A stretch of 64,000 nucleotides of DNA from Cryptomeria japonica (taxonomy: Eukaryota; Streptophyta; Pinopsida; Cupressales; Cupressaceae), in NCBI RefSeq assembly GCF_030272615.1, contig NC_081409.1, positions 209,109,190 through 209,173,189 on the forward strand, given 5' to 3'. The notes beneath the pieces are model-generated. The model saw only the letters and a program-made list of their open reading frames with translations, did not search any database and was not told the origin of the DNA. A program made the translations under genes and the position numbers. This document shows, one piece after another, positions 62,861-64,000 of this stretch; position 1 is the first letter of the stretch; each line of letters starts with the position of its first letter.

Positions 62861-63720
62861 CATCCTTTGAACATCTCCCACTATCTTTCAAGATCTCTCT
62901 TCTCTTGTCCATCTCACTGAGTTTCTCGATAGAAAGACTTCGTTCTTGGGCTATGCGAGACAATAGGGAAGGTTCTATCCTCTATACCTACTAACCTACA
63001 ACATTTTACATTACATTCTTCTAACATGCAGGGTGGCGGGGTAAATAATTTCCTTTTGCCCCCGCTAACCCGTGGTGAAAAAATTGGTTTAATACCCTTG
63101 CAGGGAAAGTTCTCTTTACATTTATGAGGCGTCTGCCATCCTACATAGAATGCTTGCCCCTTGTTGTTCTCACACAAGCTGCAGGGCCCATGTACTCATT
63201 TGGCACTTGTATCATCCTGCTAACCTGCAACATACATTTCTATTCCCCATATGGCACGTGGGGCAAGACTACTTTCAACTCTGCAATGTGTCCCGCTACC
63301 TTGCATGAGGCATTATATAGTCTTCTGATCACTACGGGGTAAGGATACTTCATCCCACCATCTCGCAACCTAAAAGTTGGCAACCAAAGAGAGGTACGGG
63401 ATAAGAAATATACTATAAAAATTGGTGCCCCGCCATCCCATTGTGCTTTCCATTTATTGACTTTTCAACGCTAAGTGTTTGGTTTGATGAGTTCCTTTTC
63501 CACTGCATGAGGTAGCGAGAACTAATAGATACCTTAATCTTGCCAACCCGCAAGATAATTTTACTCTTGGTTTACTGCTATGAGGTAAAAAAATTATTTG
63601 ACCTAATGAGCCCTCACTATCCCATGTCGTCTGAACAACTGCAAGATAAGGTCTGTAGGGTAAGAATTTAGAGCTAGAAACTATAACCCCGCTATACCGC
63701 ACAACCAGAGCACACAAAGG
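62861..63720. repeat. Alternating gggatagcggg motif array, part 2
   Basis: Continues part 1 beyond the solo LTR. Cases: 63031-63041 (gggtggcgggg) pairing with 63060-63071 (ccccgctaaccc), 63427 (ccccgccatccc), 63518 (gaggtagcgag), 63687 (ccccgctataccgc). Confidence 0.75.
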
Positions 63721-64000
63721 CGATACCTAAGTGATCTTTTAAGAATGTGCTCACTAATGAAGGGTGAGAGGGTCGTAAGTTACAAAAGTGCTAGGAAATT
63801 TGTAACATTGTGGGGACCAATACCCTAGGAGTATAACTTTATACTTTATGAAACCATCCAGCATAAAAAAGGTAACCGGCCAAACAAATTAGGACTAGGA
63901 GACGGGGTCGATAATCTTACGACATAGAACCCTTATGTCAACAACTTAAAAGCTTGTGACCTGGTCTAATCAGTCAACAAAGAAATAAAATAGAGCTGGG
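63721..64000. other. Right edge, no gene seen
   Basis: Probably more of the element D leader. No frame or repeat supported. Confidence 0.4.

Noticed and set aside
61358-63003. Solo LTR with ends TGTTG (61358) and CAACA (63003)
   Set aside because: The flanks do not match, while 61361-62855 gives a perfect TTTGT duplication.

Overview
The window looks like intergenic and genic DNA of a large plant genome, most probably a gymnosperm. It is AT-rich, it is packed with nested, decayed LTR retroelements, and it holds one plant P450 gene whose largest intron is 3.7 kb. I recognise only one convincing host protein-coding gene: a nine-exon cytochrome P450 of the CYP85 clan on the + strand (12765-19998, 482 codons). 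Its splice sites and reading phases all close.

Layout. 1-1903 is unresolved sequence with a short partial ORF at the edge. 1904-8601 is a decayed + strand Copia element (LTR about 1.5 kb). 8602-12659 is intergenic, with tandem repeats, three tRNA-like promoter modules and a relic of P450 intron 3/exon 4. 12660-20009 is the P450 gene, containing a foldback element in intron 3 and a dead duplicate of the haem-binding exon in intron 7. 21236-21660 is a stray Copia RNase H fragment. 22718-26564 (element A, - strand) and 29429-33707 (element B, + strand) are two long LTR-type insertions of one family in opposite orientation, each bounded by TG..CA and a perfect 5-bp target duplication. B carries a complete 131-codon ORF whose N-terminus copies the histone H3 tail. 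28538-38600 is a decayed - strand element (E) whose LTR hosts B. 38645-42088 is the end of another LTR element with a + strand plant-mobile-domain relic inside it. 42089-55980 is a full-length - strand Copia element (target duplication TTTAT) whose LTRs each contain a 370-bp TRIM, and whose integrase/RT region is split by element C (46070-51977, duplication CACAT). 55986-64000 holds a related - strand element (D) interrupted by a solo LTR (61361-62855, duplication TTTGT).

Two signals stand out. First, the H3-tail mimic in element B sits in its own transcription unit (TATA box, 5' UTR intron, ORF, poly(A) signals). Second, at least five element families carry dense clusters of short palindromes in the presumed leader or LTR. 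The most striking is in element C, with 16 hairpins that share a central TTTAAA core but have different, self-complementary outer arms. Elements C, D and probably E also share an uncharacterised ORF of about 3.4-3.6 kb.

Limits: all coordinates come from reading the sequence by eye. Family names rest on motifs, not database searches. LTR edges without a target duplication are approximate.
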